Assembly: GCA_946414885.1 (NCBI GenBank)
Contig: CAMKQH010000001.1
Span: 124,001-188,000 of the forward strand
Source of the DNA: an uncultured Lachnospiraceae bacterium
GTDB taxonomy: Bacteria > Bacillota > Clostridia > Lachnospirales > Lachnospiraceae
Length of the DNA stretch: 64,000 nucleotides
Reading direction: 5' to 3'
The notes beneath the pieces were generated by a model, which saw only the letters and a list, made by a program, of their open reading frames with translations, was not told where the DNA came from and ran no database searches. The position numbers and the translations under genes are program-made. Positions 12,903 through 19,294 of the stretch are shown one piece after another. Within the stretch, counting starts at the first letter, position 1. Each line of letters opens with the position of its first letter.

Positions 12903-14624
12903 ATGCGCAGTGGAAAAAGAAAGATTTTAGGAAATAAGACTTATTTGTATTTGACGGAGTTCTTCGCCGGCATGTCGGTCATGGCGGTGGAATTAGGGGC
13001 AAGCAGGTTGCTTGCCCCCTATTTTAGTTCCTCACAGATTGTCTGGACGATCATCATAGGTACGATCATGATCGCCATGGCGCTGGGTAACATTTACGGA
13101 GGACGCGCTGCGGATAAGCGTCCGGATCCTGACAGACTCTACGGGCGGATCATTCTGGCGGCCATTTGGATCGCGTTGATCCCCGTGCTCGGGAAATATA
13201 TCATTATTGGCATCTCTGCCGTGATGATTTTTTCGGTCAACCACATGTTCCTGATTTGGGCCGCCTTCGCCGCCTGCATGGTGGTCTTTGTGTTCCCGCT
13301 GTTTCTTCTTGGAACCGTGACGCCGTCACTGGTGAAGTTTACCATCGACGATCTCGGCGACAGTGGAAAGACCGTTGGTACGCTGAATGCGTTCAACACC
13401 ATTGGAAGCATCATCGGAACCTTTGTCCCCACCTTTTTGACCATTCCGGCCGTTGGAACGTCCATCACCTTCCTGATCTTTGCAGGAATCCTGCTGGCAC
13501 TTTCGGTGTTGTATTTCGTGAGTGGTAAGGAACCAGGCACAGGAGAAGGAAAAGAGTCAGAGGAAAAAGATGCGGCAGAAGGAAAGAAGGCGGACAAAAA
13601 GAATGCGGTGAAAGTGACCGCAGGGGTCATTGTCTTTATTGTTGCATGTTTTACCGGGAAGTCCGACAGCTTCGCCTTTTGGGAGTCCAATCTGACCTAT
13701 GAGGGCGAATCTGTATATAATTACCTTCAGGTCCGGGAGGACGAAAAGAGAACCTATCTGTCCACCAACGTTCTTTTTGGCGTACAGTCCGTATATGAGA
13801 AGGACGGAAAGTTGACGGGCATGTATTACGATTATGCCATGGCAGCGCCTTACATGGCGGGGATCATGGAGAGGGAGAGCATGGACATGCTGATCCTTGG
13901 CATGGGAACCGGCACCTACGCGACGCAGTGCAATTGTTTCTTCGACGGCATCAGCGTGGAGGGCGTGGAGATCGACGAGGACATCACGAAGCTGGCGAGA
14001 GAGTACTTTCACCTGTCGGAAGAGATTCCGGTCCATACCTATGACGGAAGGGCCTTCCTGAACGCCGTAGACCGCAAATACGACGTGATCATGGTCGATG
14101 CTTATCAGGACATCACCATTCCCTTTCAAATGTCTTCCGTGGAGTTTTTCGCGCTTGTGAAGGATCATCTGAATCCCGGCGGCGTAATGGTGGTTAACAT
14201 GAACATGCGCGGACAGAACGATGATGAGGGCATTACCCATTATCTTTCCCAGACCATCAGTACCGTTTTCCCAAACTGCTACCAGGTGAACGTACGGGGA
14301 ACTTCCAACCGCGAGTTTTTTGCTTCCGAGAATCCGGAAATGCTTGACGTTATGGCCCGTAACGTCGGGAAGGAAGACAACGCCGAACTGCAGTATATGA
14401 TGCAGGTCGTGGCAGAGCAATTAATTCCCTATACAAAGGTCATGCCCACGTCTTCCACGGGTGTTGCAGACGCAAATTACCACGTGATGACGGATGACCA
14501 GGCACCCGTGGAACTCCTTGGAATGCGCGTCATTGACGAGATGATTGCCGACGAAGTAAACTACTACAAGAAAATCTACAAAGAAGGCGGTTTGGAAGGG
14601 CTTTTGAAGGCATTTGAGTTCTAA
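12903..14624 (+). CDS. Membrane-anchored spermidine-synthase-like protein
   Basis: About 573 aa. The N-terminal half has six to eight membrane helices (starting YLYLTEFFAGMSVMAVELGA, a motif common in fused transporter-like/spermidine-synthase proteins). A charged Lys/Glu linker follows, then a soluble Rossmann domain with LILGMGTGTYATQC and the acidic VEIDEDITKLAREYF. A DAYQD segment sits where polyamine aminopropyltransferases carry their catalytic aspartate. It may make polyamines at the membrane, but these fused proteins are poorly characterised. The start is uncertain: ATG 12903 has AGGAG 13 bp upstream, and ATG 12834 is also in frame with a weaker site. Confidence 0.75.
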   Translation: MRSGKRKILGNKTYLYLTEFFAGMSVMAVELGASRLLAPYFSSSQIVWTIIIGTIMIAMALGNIYGGRAADKRPDPDRLYGRIILAAIWIALIPVLGKYIIIGISAVMIFSVNHMFLIWAAFAACMVVFVFPLFLLGTVTPSLVKFTIDDLGDSGKTVGTLNAFNTIGSIIGTFVPTFLTIPAVGTSITFLIFAGILLALSVLYFVSGKEPGTGEGKESEEKDAAEGKKADKKNAVKVTAGVIVFIVACFTGKSDSFAFWESNLTYEGESVYNYLQVREDEKRTYLSTNVLFGVQSVYEKDGKLTGMYYDYAMAAPYMAGIMERESMDMLILGMGTGTYATQCNCFFDGISVEGVEIDEDITKLAREYFHLSEEIPVHTYDGRAFLNAVDRKYDVIMVDAYQDITIPFQMSSVEFFALVKDHLNPGGVMVVNMNMRGQNDDEGITHYLSQTISTVFPNCYQVNVRGTSNREFFASENPEMLDVMARNVGKEDNAELQYMMQVVAEQLIPYTKVMPTSSTGVADANYHVMTDDQAPVELLGMRVIDEMIADEVNYYKKIYKEGGLEGLLKAFEF

Positions 14625-14657
14625 CAAAAAAAGCTTCAAAAAAAGTTGTTTTAGGTG

Positions 14658-14686
14658 TTGACATTCGGCACCTAAGATGATAATAT
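14658..14686 (+). promoter_or_regulatory. tRNA-Leu promoter
   Basis: TTGACA (14658-14663), a 17-nt spacer and TAATAT (14681-14686), 21 bp before the mature tRNA 5' end. Confidence 0.7.
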
Positions 14687-14707
14687 ACTATTTGCGCGGT
14701 GCGCTGA

Positions 14708-14791
14708 GCGGAAGTGTCGGAACTGGCAGACGAGCAAGACTAAGGATCTTGTGGTGGTTACACCGTGTGGGTTCAAGTCCCATCTTCCGCA
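14708..14791 (+). tRNA. tRNA-Leu (anticodon AAG)
   Basis: 84 nt with a long variable arm, as expected for a class II tRNA. The acceptor stem pairs GCGGAAG with CTTCCGC, followed by discriminator A. The anticodon stem pairs CAAGA with TCTTG around the loop CTAAGGA, giving anticodon AAG. The T arm contains GGTTCAAGTCC. CCA is not encoded. Its 3' end is repeated twice downstream. Confidence 0.95.
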
Positions 14792-14799
14792 TTATAATG

Positions 14800-14826
14800 A
14801 GCAGAGCAAAAAGCTCTGCTTTTTGC
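14800..14826 (+). terminator. tRNA-Leu terminator
   Basis: GCAGAGC, an A-rich loop, GCTCTGC, then TTTTTGC, placed 9 bp after the tRNA. Confidence 0.8.
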
Positions 14827-14841
14827 TTGCCCAAAATGAGA

Positions 14842-14880
14842 AACGCATTCCTGTGCTTGCACAGAGGAATGCGTTTTTTG
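14842..14880 (+). terminator. Second strong hairpin with T tract
   Basis: AACGCATTCCTGTG pairs with CACAGAGGAATGCGTT, apart from one bulged base, around a 4-nt loop and is followed by six or more T. A further short hairpin AAAGAAGC-GTGA-GCTTCTTT follows at about 14895-14914. Confidence 0.75.
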
Positions 14881-14930
14881 TTTTGGGCGTAAATAAAGAA
14901 GCGTGAGCTTCTTTATTCGGCGAATATTGC

Positions 14931-14964
14931 GAGATGAGCAAGGGCGCAGCCCTGCGAATCCCGT
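14931..14964 (+). repeat. 34-bp direct repeat, copy 1
   Basis: Starts GAGATGAGCAAGGGCGCAG and ends GCGAATCCCGT. It matches 16587-16620 with one mismatch. It lies downstream of the tRNA-Leu terminators and marks one side of the accessory patch. Confidence 0.85.
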
Positions 14965-15065
14965 TCTCATTACAATTCCATTGACATCCTACAAATGCTT
15001 ATATTAAAAATGATTGCGTGATTCTAAGATGACATTTCCAGAGAAAAAACCGTGATTTTGCCAAG

Positions 15066-15094
15066 TTGACTTTGTACAACTTGCTATGTTAGAT
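15066..15094 (+). promoter_or_regulatory. Putative promoter of the toxin mRNA
   Basis: TTGACT (15066-15071), a 17-nt spacer and TTAGAT (15089-15094). An alternative is the extended -10 TGCTATGTT at 15082-15090. Either gives a leader of roughly 90 nt before the toxin start. Confidence 0.5.
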
Positions 15095-15120
15095 TCGAAG
15101 ATAAGGAAAGTCATAGAGCA

Positions 15121-15179
15121 AGGCGGCTACCCTCCATCACCGGAGGAGATCACCCTCCGGACTGAAATGGAAAGGAGGG
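15121..15179 (+). promoter_or_regulatory. Structured toxin leader hiding the ribosome binding site
   Basis: CCTCC (15131-15135) can pair with GGAGG (15142-15146), and CCCTCC (15153-15158) with GGAGGG (15174-15179), the latter being the toxin's Shine-Dalgarno sequence. The leader also contains AGGCGGCTACCCT (15121-15133), an exact reverse complement of 15342-15354. This gives a long-range pairing site within the mRNA or the shared repeat of a par-like toxin/antitoxin RNA pair. Confidence 0.6.
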
Positions 15180-15187
15180 CGATGCCA

Positions 15188-15283
15188 ATGTATGTTACAT
15201 ATGCTGATTTAATTCAGATTGGAATATTCATTGTAGCCCTTATCGGATTGATTTATGCAATCGTTAAGGGAAAAGAAAAATAG
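15188..15283 (+). CDS. Holin-like type I toxin, 31 aa
   Basis: Starts MYVTYADLIQIGIFIVALIG and ends with a short Lys-rich tail. It is a single membrane helix with a charged C-terminus, the layout of putative holin-like (Hol-Tox/Fst-like) membrane toxins common in Clostridia. I chose ATG 15188 because AAGGAGG at 15172-15178 is 9 bp upstream; ATG 15182 is too close, and an upstream in-frame start at 15086 would bury the ribosome site inside the gene. The frame is followed at once by a hairpin and a convergent RNA. Confidence 0.75.
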   Translation: MYVTYADLIQIGIFIVALIGLIYAIVKGKEK

Positions 15284-15370
15284 CCGCCAACTATTCGCAG
15301 TAGTTGACGGCTAGGTAGTAATACTTAGCTTGACACTATAAAGGGTAGCCGCCTCTGTGGCTTTCCCCTT
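15272..15370 (-). ncRNA. Putative antisense antitoxin RNA (about 100 nt)
   Basis: A consensus-like minus-strand promoter (15377-15405) would start an RNA near 15370. It would run through the complement of 15342-15354, the 13-nt match to the toxin leader, and through the hairpin at 15281-15313. It would end in a U tract, because 15271-15280 reads AAAAGAAAAA on the plus strand. This is the arrangement of par/RNAI-RNAII type I antitoxins, which share a bidirectional terminator with the toxin mRNA. The ends are approximate. Confidence 0.6.
15281..15313. terminator. Bidirectional hairpin shared by toxin and antitoxin RNAs
   Basis: TAGCCGCCAACTA and TAGTTGACGGCTA form a 13-bp stem with one mismatch and a 7-nt loop. 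The toxin stop codon is the first triplet of the stem. A T tract follows only on the minus strand. Confidence 0.75.
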
Positions 15371-15376
15371 AAACAG

Positions 15377-15405
15377 AATATAGCACACTCTCTTCTTATG
15401 CGCAA
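15377..15405 (-). promoter_or_regulatory. Antitoxin RNA promoter
   Basis: On the minus strand: TTGCGC (15405-15400), exactly 17 nt, then TATATT (15382-15377), pointing at the toxin gene. Confidence 0.65.
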
Positions 15406-15450
15406 GAGAAATCTGTTGAAGGATTAGAGTTTATGCGAGAAATGTGACTT

Positions 15451-16224
15451 TCACTGACTGGAATTAATTATACTTGCATATATTTCTGCGGCATAGAATG
15501 ACCTTCTGCTCTTGTCAAAAGAAAAATAAAAATCTGGAATTTTCTTAAATGAATTAGGATGAGTCATTATAGCTTTCAAGTGTGGATACCGCAAATTAAC
15601 AATCTTTTCTAGGTACATGGTGCGGGAATCTTTGGTTTTGCATTTTATAAATTCTTTGTCTTTTCGAAGTTCGTTAGTTAATTCTTCTTTCTCTGTATAT
15701 ACAGATCGTGCAAATTCTTTCCCCCAGTTGAGAATATCTGCTTCACAGTCGTGGCATAGTTTAGATGCTCGGCCCCATGAAGACGAGCCATCTCCTTTAG
15801 AACCCTCTGTTTGGATGTATCTATATGAGTATCCGACTGAATTGAGGAAAAAAGAATATTCTATAATGGTTTCTTTATATGTTGGAACTTCGACTACATT
15901 TAGATGTTTTTCTATGATTCCGTCAAGTTTAGTTATATATTCGTCAGAAGAGAGCATATCCGAAAAAACAGGAAGGAATTTGTAATCTTTCTCCAGTTGG
16001 TATTGTATCTCTTCATAATCAATTTCGGTGTCATCTTCGTCACTGTCCACTATTTCGGTATATGAGTAAAAGATAGTGTCAACTCTGTACTTTTTAAGTA
16101 ATGCAATATAATCATTTTCGTTTTTCAAAACGATATCCGTTCCAAGAAACCTTGAAATTTCATACAAAGAAATACTGTGAAGTTTTGCATATTTGGATAT
16201 TGCATTATCAAATATAGCAGGCAT
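15451..16224 (-). CDS. Unrecognised accessory protein
   Basis: 257 aa, soluble, with an acidic middle (SDEDDTEIDYEE) and no membrane segments. I recognise no family. The N-terminal 60 residues (SKYAKLHSISLYEISRFLGT) could be a small helical DNA-binding or adaptor unit, but no clear helix-turn-helix is seen. A CHDC pair lies near residue 155. The gene is more AT-rich than its neighbours and sits between repeated tRNA-Leu 3' ends with a toxin-antitoxin locus, suggesting horizontal acquisition. A defence role would be speculation. Confidence 0.7.
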   Translation of the reverse strand: MPAIFDNAISKYAKLHSISLYEISRFLGTDIVLKNENDYIALLKKYRVDTIFYSYTEIVDSDEDDTEIDYEEIQYQLEKDYKFLPVFSDMLSSDEYITKLDGIIEKHLNVVEVPTYKETIIEYSFFLNSVGYSYRYIQTEGSKGDGSSSWGRASKLCHDCEADILNWGKEFARSVYTEKEELTNELRKDKEFIKCKTKDSRTMYLEKIVNLRYPHLKAIMTHPNSFKKIPDFYFSFDKSRRSFYAAEIYASIINSSQ

Positions 16225-16293
16225 CTTAACCTCCGAAAGAAATTTAATATTCTACAAAATATTATAACACTTGTACATTACTCATGGCAAGAA

Positions 16294-16370
16294 AAGGCTC
16301 GAAAAGTGAAAAGAGCTTAACCGTATTTGAAAGTATAGTCAGAGTGTTAGTCAACATCTCTTCGAGCCTT
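16294..16370. repeat. 10-bp inverted repeat, 57-bp gap
   Basis: AAGGCTCGAA (16294-16303) and TTCGAGCCTT (16361-16370) flank an AT-rich interval in the gap between the minus-strand gene and the second tRNA 3'-end copy. It could be a transcript stem or the remnant end of an element. Confidence 0.5.
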
Positions 16371-16391
16371 ATTGTATAAGGCCTGGGTAAG

Positions 16392-16409
16392 CAAGTCCCA
16401 TCTTCCGCA
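16392..16409 (+). repeat. tRNA-Leu 3'-end duplicate (copy b)
   Basis: CAAGTCCCATCTTCCGCA matches tRNA-Leu positions 14774-14791 exactly. Its own T-rich terminator follows, as after a real tRNA. No tRNA body precedes it. Confidence 0.85.
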
Positions 16410-16420
16410 GGAAAACAAAA

Positions 16421-16448
16421 GGGCTAAGCCTTTAGGCTTAACCCTTTT
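16421..16448 (+). terminator. Hairpin terminator after copy b
   Basis: GGGCTAAGCC and GGCTTAACCC pair around a short loop and are followed by TTTTATTTT. Confidence 0.75.
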
Positions 16449-16453
16449 ATTTT

Positions 16454-16499
16454 GCGCCGAGGAGTCCCTTGAACCCAGGGTTCAAGGTCTCCTCGGCGC
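16454..16499. repeat. Long GC-rich hairpin (about 22 bp per arm)
   Basis: GCGCCGAGGAG pairs with CTCCTCGGCGC, and CCTTGAACCC continues the stem with GGGTTCAAGG after a one-base irregularity, with almost no loop. A second hairpin at 16528-16552 pairs GAAAAAGGTCC with GGACCTTTTTC. No gene covers them. Confidence 0.75.
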
Positions 16500-16566
16500 G
16501 GGGCGCCTTCGTCGGTCGGTTCGGCGGGAAAAAGGTCCCCCGGACCTTTTTCTTAATCCGCCTCAC

Positions 16567-16589
16567 CCCATCTTCCGCATTATAATGAG
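16567..16589 (+). repeat. tRNA-Leu 3'-end duplicate with flank (copy c)
   Basis: The 23 bp from CCCATCTTCCGC through ATAATGAG match 14779-14801, covering the tRNA 3' end plus ten bases beyond it. With the original it bounds about 1.8 kb. Confidence 0.85.
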
Positions 16590-16620
16590 ATGAGCGAGGG
16601 CGCAGCCCTGCGAATCCCGT
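16587..16620 (+). repeat. 34-bp direct repeat, copy 2
   Basis: Same 34-mer as 14931-14964 with one A/G difference, here joined directly to copy c of the tRNA end. Confidence 0.85.
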
Positions 16621-16775
16621 ATCGATATAAAAGGGGAAGATTTATGAGCTCAAGAAACAAACATCCATGGAGGTAGAAATCAGGAATGAAAAACCTCTAT
16701 GCCATAAAGATATGAGGGGGATTGAAAACGGGAAAAAGCAAAAAAATGATGACTGTGGTGTCATGAGGAGAGAAA

Positions 16776-17006
16776 ATGAAGAAAACGGCAGACGGAAAAG
16801 ATCTTTTGAATGGACGAAAGCTGGCAAAAGAAGGAACGGGAACCATATACGGCCATCAAGTGAAGTGGAGTCTTTACGATACGCCGTCTGGCATACAGAT
16901 TGTCACCACCTACACCAGTGAGGGGGAAGAATGGGGCGGTACCTGGAGGGAGTACGTCATACTAGATGATTGCCTGATCATGTATTATTCTTTTTATTCG
17001 TTATAA
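16776..17006 (+). CDS. Small hypothetical protein
   Basis: 76 aa beginning MKKTADGKDLLNGRKLAKEG, with AGGAGAG 5 bp upstream. It looks soluble, with beta strands (IYGHQVKWSLYDTPSG). A longer overlapping frame (16667-16921) has no ribosome site and is less likely. No family is recognised. Confidence 0.5.
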   Translation: MKKTADGKDLLNGRKLAKEGTGTIYGHQVKWSLYDTPSGIQIVTTYTSEGEEWGGTWREYVILDDCLIMYYSFYSL

Positions 17007-17109
17007 ATGGATGAAACTTTTCGTTGCAAAAACCGTCTATAGTTTCAGAGAAGGATTTCACGTCCTGTAACTATATATGACAAGAAGCGCAACTTGAAAG
17101 GAGACTTCC

Positions 17110-17880
17110 ATGAAAATCAAAACAAAGACGTCATTCACTTTATTTCTTGCAGCGCTTGTTCTGACGGGCGCTACTGCCTGCGGGAAACCAGGGCCAACGA
17201 GCTCAGAATCCAAGGGTTCTGAGATTAAAACAGAATCAGAGATCGTGACGACTTCTAAAGTAACCGAAACCCCGGCATTGGAGGAAACGGCGGCTGCTAA
17301 GGATGAGAACGAAGCGACGGTAGGAGCTTTTCAGGCAGTAGTATTGATCAAGATCGGTGAGCACACGTATTATCAGGAAGGGATGTTTGATGACGGCGGC
17401 CGGAATGAGAAATTTAAGGATCACATGATCTCACAGCTTGAAAAAGCTGATAAGGATCTTCATGATGACGTGTACGTGACCGGCATAGGCGAAGCAGAGC
17501 AGAAGGGCGAATTCCGCTTCTTTGGCAAGATGATGAATGACGGTGTTACTTATGATTCCGCTGACATGACCTGCTGGTATGATGATGAAACAAAAAGCAA
17601 TGCCTGGAGCATTGATTATTCCAAGTTCAGGCGGACCGAATTCAGCAAGAACGGTCTGATCCCGGCAGAAGACATTTTTGAGAAAGTCTATGAGAGGGCT
17701 TCGCAATCTGATAAGGTCAGACAGAGCGCGGACGAAATAACGGGCACCTACCTTCTCGCAGTTGATTCAACGGGTACCCTTTACTACCGCTTTACAATCA
17801 ACAGATATAGCACGGTAGACGTGGATGCAAAGACGGGGGAAATCATCTTCGAACGTTATTGGAACGGAATTTACACCTAA
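17110..17880 (+). CDS. Small lipoprotein of unknown function
   Basis: 256 aa. A signal sequence ends in a lipobox (GATAC, Cys about residue 24), followed by a Ser/Thr/Glu-rich tether (residues 26-70) and a folded domain of about 180 residues. The C-terminus ends with YSTVDVDAKTGEIIFERYWN, which recalls PepSY-like or similar beta-hairpin modules, but not firmly. It appears monocistronic, ending in a strong terminator. Confidence 0.75.
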   Translation: MKIKTKTSFTLFLAALVLTGATACGKPGPTSSESKGSEIKTESEIVTTSKVTETPALEETAAAKDENEATVGAFQAVVLIKIGEHTYYQEGMFDDGGRNEKFKDHMISQLEKADKDLHDDVYVTGIGEAEQKGEFRFFGKMMNDGVTYDSADMTCWYDDETKSNAWSIDYSKFRRTEFSKNGLIPAEDIFEKVYERASQSDKVRQSADEITGTYLLAVDSTGTLYYRFTINRYSTVDVDAKTGEIIFERYWNGIYT

Positions 17881-17924
17881 ATCACGTATTACGTATAACG
17901 TGATGGCGTAGCTATATCATTAGA

Positions 17925-17962
17925 AATCGACCGGCAAAGACGCAGTGCCGGTCGATTTTTTA
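17925..17962 (+). terminator. Rho-independent terminator
   Basis: AATCGACCGGCA and TGCCGGTCGATT form a 12-bp perfect stem followed by TTTTATT. Confidence 0.9.
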
Positions 17963-17986
17963 TTGTATGGAAAGGGGGGCTGTTTG

Positions 17987-18015
17987 TTGACCCTTGTTCC
18001 TAACTTTGATATAAT
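17987..18015 (+). promoter_or_regulatory. Promoter
   Basis: TTGACC (17987-17992), 17 nt, TATAAT (18010-18015), 37 bp before the next start codon. Confidence 0.75.
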
Positions 18016-18052
18016 TTTTTTGTTAGTTGAATTGTATAAAGGGGGATTAGAC

Positions 18053-18400
18053 ATGGCTACAATCAATGTTTATGAACAATACTTTGCCGCGGATTGCACG
18101 TATAACGGAATACGGCGCAGGGCTGCGCTGGTTGCCCTGATTTCCGATTCTAATGCCGGAATGATTACTTACGAAGCGTCAGTTACTTTTTTCCCGCATC
18201 GCGACGAGGAAGACTACGCAGTATCATACGACGCCTGCTTTGTAAAGGAGCTATATCAAGCCAAGGGACGGCGGTCAAAGAAAAGGGAAAAGGAATTCTT
18301 GGAAAGCGGGACTTTTAAGGATGTGATTGATGGGCTTGCAGCAGAGCACGATGGAAAGGTTACGTGGGATGAACCATTGCGAGCGGCGAATTATGCCTGA
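18053..18400 (+). CDS. Small hypothetical protein
   Basis: 115 aa beginning MATINVYEQYFAADCTYNGI. AAAGGGGG lies 8 bp upstream and a consensus promoter precedes it. A longer frame from 17945 would run through the promoter and is rejected. The protein looks soluble with a basic stretch (KGRRSKKREKEFLE). No family recognised. Confidence 0.75.
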   Translation: MATINVYEQYFAADCTYNGIRRRAALVALISDSNAGMITYEASVTFFPHRDEEDYAVSYDACFVKELYQAKGRRSKKREKEFLESGTFKDVIDGLAAEHDGKVTWDEPLRAANYA

Positions 18401-18483
18401 TTCTAAGTTCGAGGAAGAATTGATAATAATTCTTAAAACATTGCATTGATGAAGCCATCGAATACAGAAAGGAACATAGACAA

Positions 18484-19197
18484 ATGAAAATCATTATGAT
18501 CCGTCACGGAGAACCTGATTATTCAAAGGATTCGCTGACCGAAAAAGGGGAGCGTGAGGCGGTGTGTCTTGCCAAGTGGATCAGTAAGATCGATCCACAA
18601 GTGTCGGCCTACTACGTATCGCCGCTCGGCAGGGCTCAGCAGACTTGTAACGCCTGTCTTTCACCACTTGGAAAGGAAGCGACGGTTCTTCCGTGGATCG
18701 AAGAATACACGGGACGCACCTTTAATGAACGCTTGGGTTACGTGCGTCATGCCTGGGATTTTTATCCCGCCGACTGGACGAAGGATGAGACTCTGTTTGC
18801 GGCTGATACCTGGCAGAATTCCCACTACTACGACAATCCTTCCTGCAAGGATGGATATCGGGTGATCACGGAGGGGTTTGATTCCCTTCTCGAGGAGTAT
18901 GGTTATCATCGGGAGGGCCACGTATATCGGACCGATTGGGGCGCGGAGGGACCGCGCGAAGTGACGATCGTGATCTTTTGTCACATGATCGCGACGCTTA
19001 GCGTGGTGGCACATTTGACGGGAATTTCAGCGCCCCTTTTATGGCACGGATTCTTCTGTGCACCCACTGGATTGACCGTCATTCAGACGGAAGAACGAGA
19101 TCCGGGCGTTGCCTGGTTCCGCGTACGTGCGATCGGGGAAGTGGCGCATCTATTATGCGAAGATGAACCGATCTCAGATTCCGGATTCAAGGGGTGA
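18484..19197 (+). CDS. Histidine phosphatase superfamily protein
   Basis: 237 aa. The catalytic RHGE motif (MIRHGEPDYSK) is near the N-terminus, SPLGRAQQT holds the second active-site arginine, and a late histidine sits in VIFCHMIATL. This is the phosphoglycerate-mutase/phosphatase fold; the substrate cannot be told from sequence. An RBS (AAAGGAAC) precedes the ATG. Confidence 0.88.
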   Translation: MKIIMIRHGEPDYSKDSLTEKGEREAVCLAKWISKIDPQVSAYYVSPLGRAQQTCNACLSPLGKEATVLPWIEEYTGRTFNERLGYVRHAWDFYPADWTKDETLFAADTWQNSHYYDNPSCKDGYRVITEGFDSLLEEYGYHREGHVYRTDWGAEGPREVTIVIFCHMIATLSVVAHLTGISAPLLWHGFFCAPTGLTVIQTEERDPGVAWFRVRAIGEVAHLLCEDEPISDSGFKG

Positions 19198-19294
19198 AAA
19201 AATTTTTTTAGAATTACCAACCTTTGGGATTTAATCCTCACTATATAGTCATAAGGGCCTGAAAAGAAAGATTCTTTCGAACTTGGAGGAGAAG

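Noticed and set aside
14677-14892. 71-codon frame spanning tRNA-Leu
   Set aside because: It runs through the tRNA and its terminator, and lacks a ribosome site.
15086-15283. 65-codon version of the toxin gene
   Set aside because: Its first 34 codons cover the structured leader and the Shine-Dalgarno sequence. The start at 15188 is properly spaced and gives the expected toxin size.
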